Assembly: GCA_026874595.1 (NCBI GenBank)
Contig: CM049310.1
Location: forward strand, 15,104,058 to 15,168,057
Direction of reading: 5' to 3'
DNA from: Sipunculus nudus
Taxonomy: Eukaryota; Annelida; Sipuncula; Golfingiida; Sipunculidae
Length of the DNA stretch: 64,000 bases
The position numbers were made by a program, and so were the translations under genes. The notes beneath the pieces are model-generated. The model searched no databases. It had not been told where the DNA came from and saw nothing but the letters and a program-made list of their open reading frames with translations. This document shows, piece by piece, positions 48,493 through 58,899 of the stretch; the first letter of the stretch is position 1; every line of letters starts with the position of its first letter.

Positions 48493-48995
48493 CGTTGATA
48501 TTTTTTTGTATATGATTTTACCAATACTTTGTATATTATTAGTTACAAGAATAAATGTAAGAAAAAATGTCCATCATTTGCTCATTTTTCTTTTGTTATC
48601 AATATATACTTTACACAGGTTATGTTGTCCGTACAAATTTTACATTCGGAGCCGAATCACATAATATCAAGAGTCTAGACCACAAAGCTCCATACCCAAA
48701 ATAGTTTTTAAAGGGGGGAACTCATTACCCCCCCCCCCCGGGGGGGGGGGGGGATACGCTGTTGAGGCCACGGTTATACAAACATCAAAATGCGTGTTTA
48801 CGACAATTGTGGGAACATACCTTGAGGAGTCGTCTCGCTGGCCACGTTCACTGAGCGAATGGGGTTGACCGTTTCAGCAGAGAGGGAAACACGTTTAAAT
48901 AACAAGTACATTATAAAAGCAGCAGCGACCAGAAGAATGAGAGACGGAATCAGTCTAACTGTCAGGACACGGAACTGGTGAGGCAACCCCGCCAT
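44417..48995 (-). CDS. two-exon gene for a 273-aa type II membrane protein, unrecognised
   Basis: Exon 1 (48995-48821) ends CTCAAG^GTATGT; exon 2 begins CTTTTCAG^GAGCAT at 45063 and runs to the stop at 44417. The phase fits exactly (822 nt). The ATG at 48995 lies in a strong context (CAACATGG). A short basic head is followed by one membrane helix at about 15-33 and a larger C-terminal part, so it should be a type II protein facing the Golgi lumen or outside. Sequons occur at Asn98 (NLS) and Asn117 (NST). Visible blocks are KYHVVIEHSSHMYHV, QNVIHVALDN, GVKYYISKGTKGC and YHDVILKSVDLYSYVYEKIY. I know no family with this pattern. The layout resembles Golgi glycosyltransferases or sulfotransferases, but no diagnostic motif is seen. 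It converges on the transporter gene. Confidence 0.8.
46533..46900 (+). repeat. diverged direct repeat, copy 1 (partner at 50432-50890)
   Basis: Shares GATGAGGAATGTT, TTTTATTCTAAAAGT, GGGATACTGTCT-like, GTATAAAG..GTTGATGT, GAAAGATGAATTA and TTTGTCATTA blocks in the same order with the partner. This copy is in the intron of the membrane-protein gene; the other lies upstream of its exon 1. Confidence 0.7.
47086..47953. mobile_element. foldback element with about 90-bp inverted repeats
   Basis: The arm 47086-47175 (with CAAAATGATGTGTACATT, TTATTTATTCTCATATCGGC and GCGGGAACAATAACCTTTAA) recurs inverted at 47864-47953 with only a few differences. The spacer of about 690 bp holds a TA tract and no coding motif. 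The right arm abuts the LINE reverse-transcriptase relic, so this may be a foldback transposon that landed at its end. Confidence 0.75.
47561..47618. repeat. TA microsatellite
   Basis: TA tract with one AA interruption, inside the foldback element spacer. Confidence 0.95.
47954..48410 (-). pseudogene. LINE reverse-transcriptase relic
   Basis: Minus-strand reading from about 48410: PPGSIFGPLMFLMYVNDM, KFLLYADDSV, then after a stop KDKSEIELRQSQDEEKIHKW, after frame changes KVQDEILNVSCNDQKIACKN, SVKYLG and DKTLSGDNTAKDII. These are successive blocks of a non-LTR reverse transcriptase: the QGS.LGPLLF segment, the YADD catalytic motif, the WL.NKL region and the VKYLG block. Stops and shifts make it dead. 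It is cut at the upstream side by a TA tract and at the downstream side by the foldback element. Confidence 0.88.
48417..48489. repeat. TA microsatellite
   Basis: About 35 TA units that truncate the LINE reverse-transcriptase relic. Confidence 0.97.
48728..48753. repeat. perfect C12-G14 palindrome
   Basis: A pure C run passes straight into a pure G run with no spacer, a self-complementary hairpin of about 12 C-G pairs in the intron, 70 bp from exon 1 of the minus gene. Confidence 0.9.
48821..48995 (-). CDS. type II membrane protein, exon 1
   Basis: Encodes MAGLPHQFRV, the membrane helix (IPSLILLVAAAFIMYLLF) and a short stem ending TTPQ plus one base. The open frame extends upstream without an ATG, so 48995 is the chosen start. 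Confidence 0.78.
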
Positions 48996-48999
48996 GTTG

Positions 49000-50430
49000 A
49001 CGTTCTGTGTGCCACATACATATACACGTCTCTTATGAGGTTCGCCTGTTAGCAGTGGAGCGTGACGGAACACCGGAACAAACCTGAGTTCCTCAAGTGT
49101 ATGGTCTTGTGTACTTTATTGAAGGTACGGCTGTGGTTGCATGGGTGAACTGGATAGGTGAACAGGAATATACTAGTGTGTGTCGGCCAAGGTTAACAGA
49201 TCAGAATTATGTTTGGGAAACTTATTTATTTGTTAAAATGGATTTATTTATTTATAATTATTCATTCAAAATATTTATACAGGGTAACCTGTTCAGTTTA
49301 TTTATTTATTTTTAATTTATAATACATATTTATTCAGGATAGCCTATTCAGCACAAGCTGTTATTTTGTTGGGTCCCGTCAAGATGTTATCAGGTGAGTA
49401 CATAGTTAAATAAAAATGGACACTAAAATACATGCATTGAAATAAAATGTTACACATGCATGGTTTAAAGTGCTAATATACAAATGAATTCACGAGACTA
49501 TACGGAATATTGACTGAATTATATTCAATAAGAGGCTCCGATAAAAATAAACTAAAATATGCGAGTCCAAAAAAGGTATGGTTTCCTTAGGCACTTTTCT
49601 TCTTAAATCAGTGTGAGCGGGCGGTTTTTTATTACCATTTTTGTGTGTTTCGATAAAACTGTCACATGATCAGGGAAAGCATGATTATAAAGTTGTTTTT
49701 TATTTCTAAACGGGTAAAAGTACCACATAACAAAAGAAAACATGTATTGTTTTATCTTCTTTAAAGATGAAAATCAAAATAAAAAATATTTGATGCGAAG
49801 GGTTAAAAATGACTCGGGCGGTGCCTGAGAACCATACCTTTTATTTTTTTTGCCTAAGACTGTGATTTTGCGATAATCATATCAGATATACAAACTGTTC
49901 TTGCACATGGCCCTGTCATTACACAATATAATATAATATTACGTATAATGATAAAACATACAATATGCATACTATATATACTTTAAACGGACAGCTTCTG
50001 TATGAATAGTAATTTCAAATACATAAATAATATATACATTACATATATCAGGTAATAATAATGGGATATACTGTAATACACATAACCTATTAAAATGTAA
50101 AAATCACCAGTTTGTGAATTATACAGTCACATATAAAATATGTACGTATCAGGTGAAACAGGTGACTGTACAGATTCATTAAATAGAATAAAACACATTA
50201 TGATCAGAACATATTCTGTATACCGGCGCGGTCTATAAAAAGGAGAGTCATTTGAATAGTAAGCAATAGTAAAAATAAGACATTAAAAGAAAACTTGTTG
50301 CTACTCGTATAAAGGTCGTAATGATTTTTAATGACTAATTTAGTTATAGGAATTGTGTTTATATCTAGTGATAACATTCTTAATTAATTCGTACCACAAA
50401 CTTAAAGAGTGTTTTTTTTTTTAAAAGATA
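49000..50430. other. upstream of the minus gene, no gene seen
   Basis: AT-rich sequence. CAGGGTAACCTGTTCAG at 49280 resembles CAGGGTAACCCGTTAATTCAG at 55216, both within TTTATT-rich text, so both may be tails of one LINE family. TGATCAGGGAA..CATGAT words at 49668 and 39150 hint at another shared old repeat. Confidence 0.4.
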
Positions 50431-50431
50431 A

Positions 50432-50890
50432 TGTATTAAATGAGATGAGGAATGTTGGCTAAATAGTTTTATTCTAAAAGTAAAATATAATATATATTTG
50501 CAGTGGGATACTGTCTAATCAAGATATGTACAAATAATATTACATTTACTTTGTGTCGCTGTGCTCGTGGCAAGAAATTTATACGTCGGTATGTTTACCT
50601 TGAAGACCTGGTCAGTGATGATGTTTACCTTTCCGAACCGGAATGAGACGCGGGGGCGTTCAGATTTTTACTGGATACATACACTTTTAATGTTATAGAT
50701 GTATAAAGTTTAGTTGATGTAAGAAAGATATTTGAAAGATGAATTAATATATATGGTTTACGGCAAGGAAGCTGTTCACAATGAAATAGCCGCTGTCTTT
50801 TCCGGACCTTGGGACTTTTTTTATTTAGGTTTTGTCATTAGTCCTCCTAGGTTTGACCCTTCCTTTTCCTAAATCCTGGATGAGTAGGCC
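50432..50890 (+). repeat. diverged direct repeat, copy 2
   Basis: Partner of 46533-46900; the alignment is interrupted by about 150 bp (50523-50675) carrying an unrelated segment. Confidence 0.65.
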
Positions 50891-50899
50891 CAGTCATCC

Positions 50900-52850
50900 T
50901 CCTGACTTTGCGATGATACGACAACTTTTCTCAGTAGGTATAGACGGTAGATGTAAAAGAGATTGAAAATTCTCAATAAAGTGTTTTGTAGGGATTAAAA
51001 GGTGCATGTATTTTTAAAGTAAGAAACCACCCATGCAAAGTAATAAATAATGTGTTTTGTAGGAACTAAATGATTTATTTAAAGTGGGAAACCCACATAG
51101 TAAGGAATAATGTATTTTGAAGGAACTATAAATGATGTACTTCAAGTGGAAAAACACTAAAAGTAAGGAAACAGAAAAATCTTGAGGGAAGGCCTGCGTG
51201 GCGGGGCCCTGTTTCCCCCTGATTATCGGCCTGGTAATATCCTTGTTGACGTTGTGTCACATGGTTATAACCAACAGAAGTTACTTGTCCATGAAAAATA
51301 TTGTATACATTGATAAACTTTAAACTGTGGATCTATTTTCTGTGTAATATCCGTGACGTGGTATTGTAAATATATAATCTTAAACTTATGCATGTGCTTC
51401 CTTGGATAAAGCATTTGCTTTATCAGGCTCATGGATGCAGTAAACAATGAATAACTGTTCCATGTGAAACGGACTACCATCGTGTATATTATTACATGAG
51501 AAAATTAAATGAAAGATATTTTACATTATTATTTTTTTCAGAAAAGCAGGACCATATAAAAAATATTTAAATATATGTGTCGATTGCTTTCGATAACATT
51601 ATGCTGTACTGACTGGTCAATATGCATGGGGTTTATCTGCCATGTCTACCATGCATAGCCCCCACGCCCCTCCCCGTTGAATACGCCCTTGAATAATTAT
51701 TACGTAATTGACATGGACTATATATTCCTATCATATATTAGTAATCTTTAAAACTAAGGGGGAACAATTTTCGCCTAAAATCTGAGAAACAGAAAAGATC
51801 GTGCCGATAAACCATCACAGCCTAAATTTTTATATTCTAAAATCATACGAACTCAAATCATGTCAATTTGTCCCTGCAAAGATTCTCAAGAGATCGGACG
51901 ATCTATTTATATAAGAATCAAAAGAATAAGTATATATATTTCCTTATCAATAGACCTATATATATATACAGCTGTGAAACATGAAAGCTAGGCTTACACA
52001 ATTTTACAAACCAGACATTAATATATGGCTAAGCTTAATTTAGATGTGATTTGCTGTTCATATTTTTTTTTCAAATATAAGAGAAGTAAAAGCAGATAAA
52101 TTAAAAAAAAATAGTATATCCACCGATACGGAGATATGCGGAGATTATGTTTCACGTGGGTTCCGCCGCTGACCGAGCTCATTTCCGGAGACCTTCTCTC
52201 GAACTGTGGGCTTAACAAAGATTGGTTCAGCGCCCTCTAGTCCTTTTTGCGTTGTGTCCATCTGTGCGTCTTTTTCAATGATAATAGGCATAGCACATAT
52301 ATCAGGAGTGGTTCAATGTAGTGGGCTGACATTTTGCAAGTCCATCAATAGATAGATCGTATAGATAGCGTTATCTCATACTCAACACTGAAATATATAT
52401 AGATCTGATTTACCCAATATTTCGAATTTACTCATGGTAATGACATACAAATTATAACATTATTTATGCATGTTATCAACAAATATCGTTCTTTTCGTAA
52501 CAGGGCCTCGAATTAAGTGGTTCTCGTGGATACAAACATTTCGGATGCACTACACTATATTTAGGCAGAAACATTAAAATATCCTAAAATCATTATTGTA
52601 TGCTACTCTAAGCTTGTCTTAGGTACATGTGCGTATGATGACACCACAGGCTGGAGTAATACAACGTTTTCGAAATACATTATTCCACAGTACATTTAAA
52701 TTAATACACACTTGTATTTTCTAAACAGTGAGAAAATGTACGTGTTAACGTATTAGTGTTACAATATATAGATCGTATTTGTTTATACATGTTTTTATCA
52801 TCAGAAAAGTCATCAGTTATAACATGACCCAGGTAGTTTTTTTTTTTTTA
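50900..52850. other. AT-rich stretch, no gene seen
   Basis: No domain, tRNA or clear repeat was recognised. The 50980-51180 part carries loosely repeated words (TAATGTGTTTTGTAGG, TAATGTATTTTGAAGG, GTGGGAAACCCAC, GTGGAAAAACAC) that suggest an old tandem unit of about 60 bp. Confidence 0.4.
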
Positions 52851-53119
52851 CATAAGGCCCTGGTCACAACCCACCGTGCGTGTTTTTAGTCCGTACGTAT
52901 TTTTGGTGAGGCCACGGCCGCCACGTTTTTCTGAAAACGTTGGGAGGGAGTGGCAAGAGTAGGGAGGGAGTACGTCAACGCACGTAAACTCACATGGTTG
53001 CGCAAGGTGTAAGTACATGGCCCGCGTGAGCGGTTGCGTGCATCGTACGTTGCGTACGTGGTGAGTTGTACGTGCTACAACGTGCTTGTAAAGTACGATC
53101 TCCGTGCGATTGCCACGTT

Positions 53120-54341
53120 CAGGGGCGTAGCCAGCATTGAGGGTGGAAGGGGGCCATCATCAGTGGCGGATCAAGAAATTCGAAAACGGAGGGGGTGGGG
53201 GGGGGGGGGGGGGATAGGGGCGCTAATTTGCATGTATGGGCAATTGGAAAACGGTTATATATACCAGTATATATATATAAATATAAATATATATATATAT
53301 TATTATTATTATTATTATTGTTATTATTATTAATTTTTACTATACTTTATATATTTTCGTGTATGAATATATATATATATTTTTTTATTTTAAATTATGA
53401 ACCATAATGTAATTAAGGTTAGTTACAGGTACATGGGGAGGGTATGGGAGGGGGTTTCCCCCTCACATATTTGGAAATTTTTGATTATACAATGTAAAGA
53501 GGACATTTTGAGGCAATTTTCACACAAAAAAAGATTTCCTGTTCCTGAAAAACTGTTTCCTTGTGTCATTGCGTTATGTAGTCAGACTGTTGAGAGGTTC
53601 AATATTTAATATTTATATTTCTTCAAAATTAGGATATTACATTTCAATCGCTTTCAAACGATCGTCAATGGCGCAAGGGCGCAATCACGTTTGTAACTTT
53701 CAAAATATTATCTTTTAAATGTAATTCTCGTGGTGAAATAACTGATAAACTGAATTATTATGTTAAACTTTGCATTTTACCGGGTTCCGTGGTCTCGACA
53801 GCACACGGGACTCCTCAGAGGTCAACACAGATTGCGAGTTTGAGTACCGGTATCACCAGAGGAGCCGTAAGATTGTTCACTGTCGACCCCAACCAGGGCC
53901 CAGTGCTCGATCGATCTGCAGTTGTTCTGCAGCTGTTAATAAATATCTTTATACTCAGTTAATAAATTTGAAAGTAATTGTAACTGCAGATATCTAAAAT
54001 AAAGTCTAATTCCTTATTTATCATAAGAAACATGAAAAACGAAAATTAAATACTAAAATCGGAAATATGATAAAATGAGAGATTTTGCAGCTCAACGGGG
54101 GGCCGCGCGCCGAAGGCGCCCCCTCTGGATCCGCCACTGATAGCATATATCCGCCACTGATTTAATGCATATACATATATTTAATTTAATTTTAATTTAA
54201 TACAAATATATATATACATATATATATATATATTTGTATTAAATTAAGTGAAATTCCGAAAGGACGGCGAGTACTGGATACGAGCGGGCGGGGGGGGGGG
54301 GGGGCCATGGCCCCCTGCGGCCCCCCTTGGCTACGCCCCTG
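53120..54341. mobile_element. middle nested TIR element with 5-bp target duplication
   Basis: The left terminus CAGGGGCGTAGCC and right terminus GGCTACGCCCCTG are perfect inverse copies. ACGTT stands on both sides (53115-53119 and 54342-54346). CAG..CTG ends with a 5-bp duplication would fit the hAT5 type, an assignment from general knowledge only. No transposase is present. Confidence 0.85.
53161..54139. mobile_element. innermost nested TIR element
   Basis: CAGTGGCGGATC at the left is mirrored by GATCCGCCACTG at the right (54128-54139). A second partial copy of the same end, ATCCGCCACTG, follows at 54149-54159. G runs, ATT repeats and TA tracts fill the interior. The target duplication is unclear. 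Confidence 0.7.
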
Positions 54342-54639
54342 ACGTTATCGCACGGAGGCCGTACTTACACGTGCTGCTCACGTACGGTGTCCTTACTTAC
54401 TCGCATGTTGTAAGTGCGTGCAAGTGTGATGAACGTGAGTTTTTCCGCCCTATGTCGGGGTTGAATCCGTATCCGACCGCAGCCTGAACGCAGCGAAAGT
54501 TCCTCGTGTACTAAAGTGCTACGGCGTGTCTGCGTGCTCCCAAATCCGTACTGAGGCGATACTCACCACATACGGATCCCCAAATTTTTGCCCACGTTTT
54601 TGCAATTATAGACAGGACGCACTTGCACGGCGGATTTGG

Positions 54640-54955
54640 ACCACGGCTTTATACACGGAGTAGGCCTTCCACTTCCCCAATTGTAGGCGTATATATAAGC
54701 GTACTGTTTTAGATTTTTTTAATGCAATATTATGCAATGTGTCATATTCATAACATACATCTACCAAATCCTGTATTCCCTTCACAGAGGGTGAAAACAG
54801 GACGATATCATCCGCGTACATTAGGTAATTACATTTAATGTACCTTATACGTCATCTAATTGCTTTATTACTAAGATCTACGCTTAAGTCTTGCATAGAA
54901 TTGAATTTAAAGGCGAAAGAATCCCACCTTGCCTGACTCTATTTGTGAACTTGAA
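54640..54955 (-). pseudogene. second LINE reverse-transcriptase relic
   Basis: Minus strand: RVRQGGILSP, then after a frame change MQDLSVDLSNKAIR, a stop, RIRYIKCNYLMYADDIVLFS and VKGIQDLVDVCYEYDTLHNI with KKSKTV. RQGGxLSP, LMYADD and the K.V region are consecutive reverse-transcriptase blocks. It differs from the relic at 48 kb and belongs to another LINE family. It is cut off by the nested elements on its 3' side. Confidence 0.87.
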
Positions 54956-56934
54956 CATTTATGAATGTGCTCAGTTCCACTTGACACACATATCTTGAAT
55001 AATACCAATAAAATATAGCAATCCAATAATAAAAATGGGAATGTTTCGTCCTAGGAGCTTGTATCTCAGGAGTGGTTATAAGTATATGTAGCCTATGTCC
55101 ATCCATCTTGGGTAGTATTAGACAGATGGCACCACCTACAATCATTTACACGTATTCATAAATTACATTAATGTCTATATAGATTTATTTATTTATTTAG
55201 TTAAACATATTTAAACAGGGTAACCCGTTAATTCAGATCAGATTGTTTGATCTCCAACAGGGCAGGTTGGTCTAGCCTAAAATGAAAACTCACTGTAAAA
55301 TGCAATCACAATTAGGCCCTAATCCATTTAGCATGACTCTCTAGCATGGCTAATCTCTTATGCAAGATAGGTGGCGCCACCTACTTTTTTTTGCATGCTG
55401 TCAGTGTATCTGTTTGCCTATAATTGGTGGCAATTACACACATCTCAGCAATAGTTTCTTGTATTGATCAGCCTCAGAGCAGGCCCGTAGGCTGGGGGGG
55501 GGGGGGGTTCGGTGGGTTCGCACGAACCCCCCCCCCCCCCCCCCCCCCCCCGCTGAGCATCTGAGTTCCACCTGACGAATTCAGATATGCTATAATCTAG
55601 GAAAATTATAAAGAACTTTATGTTAAACCCCTTCTGTCCGGTTCCATGCATGTCCTCACAGGGAGAGACTATACATGTATTTCTCTATAAATATTGTTTA
55701 TAGTGGGCGCTTTATTTAGCTCTGTCAGGGATGTAGATTGCAAGTACAGTTCAAAATGTTTAATTTCACCTCTGCAACAAGCTTTAAATAGCCCTTTCAC
55801 TGCTTGCTTCTGATTATAGTCCAGAACTGGATGTGTGTTGCCGTGTGAGAGGGGATAAAGAGAAAATTGTTGATTGCCCCCTCTCATGCAAAGATGACAG
55901 TATAGCACCCTCTTGTTTCCAGGCCAACGGATGTAACTAAGGCCACTTAGTCAATAGAGCACGCACAGAGGGCATACATGCCAAGGGACCAAACCCAGCT
56001 TGATTCCATCAAAATAACAAATAAAGGAAGAAACCAAACAAAAAGTTAAAATATATCATATAGAGATTTATAAATGAGCTTATGGAACTTTTCGATATGT
56101 TGGTGTTGTAAAATAAAAGGGCCTTGCATATTGCTTCGTTGGTTCAGAAGACTAGGCCTATATGGCGATGATCCACTAGTCTATAGTCGTACTATTAGCA
56201 GTTTTTTTAGCATGTATATACATCGTTACCTACGGATTTGAAATTTTACATACAGTATGATGTACAGAAGTTCTACCAAACGGGAAACTATAGATCACTG
56301 TGCTAATTTCTTTTGAAAAATTAAACTAAACCTGATTGCATTAAAAAGCTATTAGGGGAAATCCGTGTAATTTGGACCACTGTGTAATTTGAAACACCCG
56401 AAATATCCATATTTGGAAAAAAAGTACCAGAACGAGGCAAGTTCGTCACTGTACATATATCATTGATCATTTTGAAGCATCCAACTACGGTGGAGGAAAG
56501 TTAGGTGCAAGTTTTGGCGAATATACAGCTTGAAGATGTTAATTTCATAGTTTTTTTCTTGTTTTCGATGCATATAAATATCAAAGTATTTTGATTGCAT
56601 TTTATTCAATGAAGATCTCATCTTGTCCAAACATTACACAGCTTTATTACATTGGCCTAGAACTGGCCGATTTGATTTTGGCTAATAATATGCAAATAAG
56701 GACAGGGTCAAAATCTGCATATCGACTTGCTGTGCGTAATATGGACCAGGCCTTACATTGTTATATGGACCGGTTGTCCAAATTACACACAGGTCGTTCA
56801 TTTTACACATCAAAGGAAAATTTCATTCGATTTACTTCTTTCTTCTAGATTACATTAATATTGACTTAAGGGCCGGGTATTCCCCTGAACACGTATATAT
56901 GCGTGAAAAATCACTCATATGAGTTTGTAACCGG

Positions 56935-57180
56935 GATGTTTCCATGTGTCCGTCAGCATATATGCGTGAAAATCGCCACATGAGCGATTTTCGCGCATAG
57001 GGTCTGCACGAACTCGGGGATTCGGGGTATAAAGACGTCACTTCAGCATCTTTTTGTGGAAGCCTGCTCGATCACTGTACAAATATGTATACGTCTGCCA
57101 GTACGCATATAAGCATATACGCGCACATGGAAACACATCTATTTTTTCACGCATATATACGCGCACATGGAAACATACCT
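56935..57180. mobile_element. MITE-like repeat, copy B
   Basis: TGTTTCCATGTGTCCGTCAG and TATATGCGTGAAAA at the left are mirrored by TTTTTTCACGCATATATACG and CGCACATGGAAACATA at the right. The interior GAACTCGGGGATTCGGGGT and ACGTCACTTCAGCATC match copy A at 44043-44330. Confidence 0.75.
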
Positions 57181-57424
57181 TTACAAAAACAATAGCACAT
57201 TTAAAGGGCTAGTTCTGCCGACATGACTACGCGGGCATCCAGGAAAGCAAAAGGCTAAAGTGGCACGTGGGCATCCGACAACATGAAGGTTGCCCTGCGG
57301 CTGTTAGAGAAAAAATGCAAGGGCTCAACAAAGCAACTATATGGTAGTCTATTAGTCCTGTACAGGAGAATATACTTACTGACTATTGAGGAATACTGAT
57401 CATACTCCTCATGTTCTTCCATGA

Positions 57425-57433
57425 AATACACAC

Positions 57434-57464
<31 letters not shown>

Positions 57465-57578
57465 CATATACATATTTATATATATATACATATACATATT
57501 TATACATTTATATACGTACATAAACATACATATATATTAATAGGCCTACATATATATAAACATGTAATTACACAAATA

Positions 57579-57640
<62 letters not shown>
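57425..57640. repeat. CA, TATACA and TA microsatellites
   Basis: A CA run at 57428-57446 leads into imperfect TATACATA units and a pure TA tract at about 57585-57640, inside the 2.4-kb element. Confidence 0.9.
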
Positions 57641-57642
<2 letters not shown>

Positions 57643-58316
57643 CACACATAGGGTTGACATGGGGGTAGTCTATTACAGTCTTGTACAGGAGAATATACTA
57701 ATTGCACTCACATTGAAAAATAAATAATGTTTGGCTTTTATGTTAGGTGCATGTTCTTTTCATGCATATATCGGTAAATAAGAGTGTAAAAATAACATTT
57801 CCGTTTTTGAAGTGGATTTAAACTTGATTTATATATATATATATAAAGGTTCCACCATCAGTGAAAACGAACCCTCCCACTCAGCAGTCAGCCTACGGGC
57901 CTGCAGAGTTTGCATGTTCAAAGACCTTTAATAGCTCTATCATTATCTTGTAGTTGTATAAACGTTTCACCTGCAATATCTTTAAATTATTCTACCGTAA
58001 TTTAGTTTGGTCCGTCCGTGTGTCTTGGGAAACTGTGCCAGGAGTATTTCCATGCATGCCGCAACTACCAATGGCAATGATTCTGTGTCACTTGTCGACA
58101 TACTCAAGTTATGATATATATGCGCTCTCTCGTTGCGATCTATTTAGTTCACCCTGTGTACCTACGATATAATGCTTCTGCGTTATTGATAATAATTAAT
58201 AGAATATATAATGACATTTATATAGCTATATATATTAATACATGTAACATTACACTAAATAAATAATTAATATAAAAAAATCTTTTGGTTCAAAATAATT
58301 CACCGTTTAAGTAACA

Positions 58317-58398
58317 GGTAGCGTGGCCGAGCGGTCTAAGGCGCTGGTTTAAGGCACCAGTCTCTTCGGAGGCGTGGGTTCGAATCCCACCGCTGCCA
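58317..58398 (+). tRNA. tRNA-Leu (AAG anticodon)
   Basis: The 82-nt sequence folds as a type II tRNA. The acceptor GGTAGCG pairs with CGCTGCC (one G-T), with discriminator A. The anticodon stem CTGGT/ACCAG closes the loop TTAAGGC with AAG at the centre. A long variable arm TCTCTTCGGAGG and the T arm GTGGG-TTCGAAT-CCCAC follow. There is no intron. TTTT at 58404-58407 would stop RNA polymerase III. A-box and B-box sequences (TGGCCGAGCGG, GGTTCGAATCC) are intact, so it should be active. Confidence 0.97.
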
Positions 58399-58711
58399 TT
58401 ACTATTTTGATTTACAATCTTCTAATTTTCTTTTTCCATGTGAATATATAGAATTCTCGGTCCCGCTTTAAAATAAATATTATAAAGGCATACCGTGAAA
58501 AAGCAGAAAGGTCACACAGGTTCAGTTTTGTGACCATACCAGTCATAGATCATGTAGTATGTACCACTGTGTACGGGCCGTGCACGTGCTTCTTCAGTCA
58601 CTAACATTTTAGTGCACACTAAACCCTGTAGATGGAAGCACATTACCATACCGCATTGTTTAATGGCGACATCATTCAGTAGGAGCGAAATTAGCCGCTA
58701 GGCACTGGCAG

Positions 58712-58896
58712 CAGGGGCAGATCGAGGATTTTGACAAGGAATTGGACCAAGCCAGGATGAATCAATGATGGTGAAAACTGAAAAAGAACCATTGGTCCAA
58801 GGAAAAGGGAGGGTTTAAAAGAATGGGTATAAAACCAAAGGATTTTCTGAAAAGGTTTTGGATCCCAGATGCGAACCCCCTCTGGATCCGCTTCTG
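58712..58896. mobile_element. short TIR element related to the innermost nested one
   Basis: CAGGGGCAGATCGAGG at the left and CCTCTGGATCCGCTTCTG at the right are imperfect inverse copies of the CAG..GCGGATCCAGAGG end seen at 53161-54139. ACTGG occurs near both sides (58704, 58899), but a few bases off the ends, so the target duplication is doubtful. Confidence 0.5.
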
Positions 58897-58899
58897 TTA

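Larger units (their letters stand above)
52855..54649. mobile_element. outermost of three nested TIR elements
   Basis: The left end AGGCCCTGGTCACAACCCAC followed by CGTGCGTG mirrors the right end, which on the minus strand reads AAGCCGTGGTCCAAATCCGC followed by CGTGCAAGTG. The sequence on each side of the inner insert is GC-rich with many CGTACG words, unlike the surroundings. Without the inner insert it would be about 570 bp and non-coding. Confidence 0.65.
55480..57903. mobile_element. 2.4-kb TIR element, CAGAG target duplication
   Basis: CAGGCCCGTAGGCTG at 55480-55494 is mirrored by CAGCCTACGGGCCTG at 57889-57903. GGTTCG-type words follow inside each end. CAGAG flanks both sides (55475-55479 and 57904-57908). 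Just inside the left end, a G run, GTTCGGTGGGTTCGCACGAAC and a C run could fold into a strong hairpin. No transposase is seen; a smaller MITE and TA tracts lie inside. Confidence 0.82.

Noticed and set aside
48288-48524. Long minus frame through the TA tract as one protein
   Set aside because: The Ile/Tyr run is translation of the microsatellite; only the reverse-transcriptase blocks beyond it are meaningful.
49073-49073. An earlier start for the type II membrane protein
   Set aside because: The frame is open upstream, but the codon at this position is GTG. The first ATG, at 48995, has a strong context.
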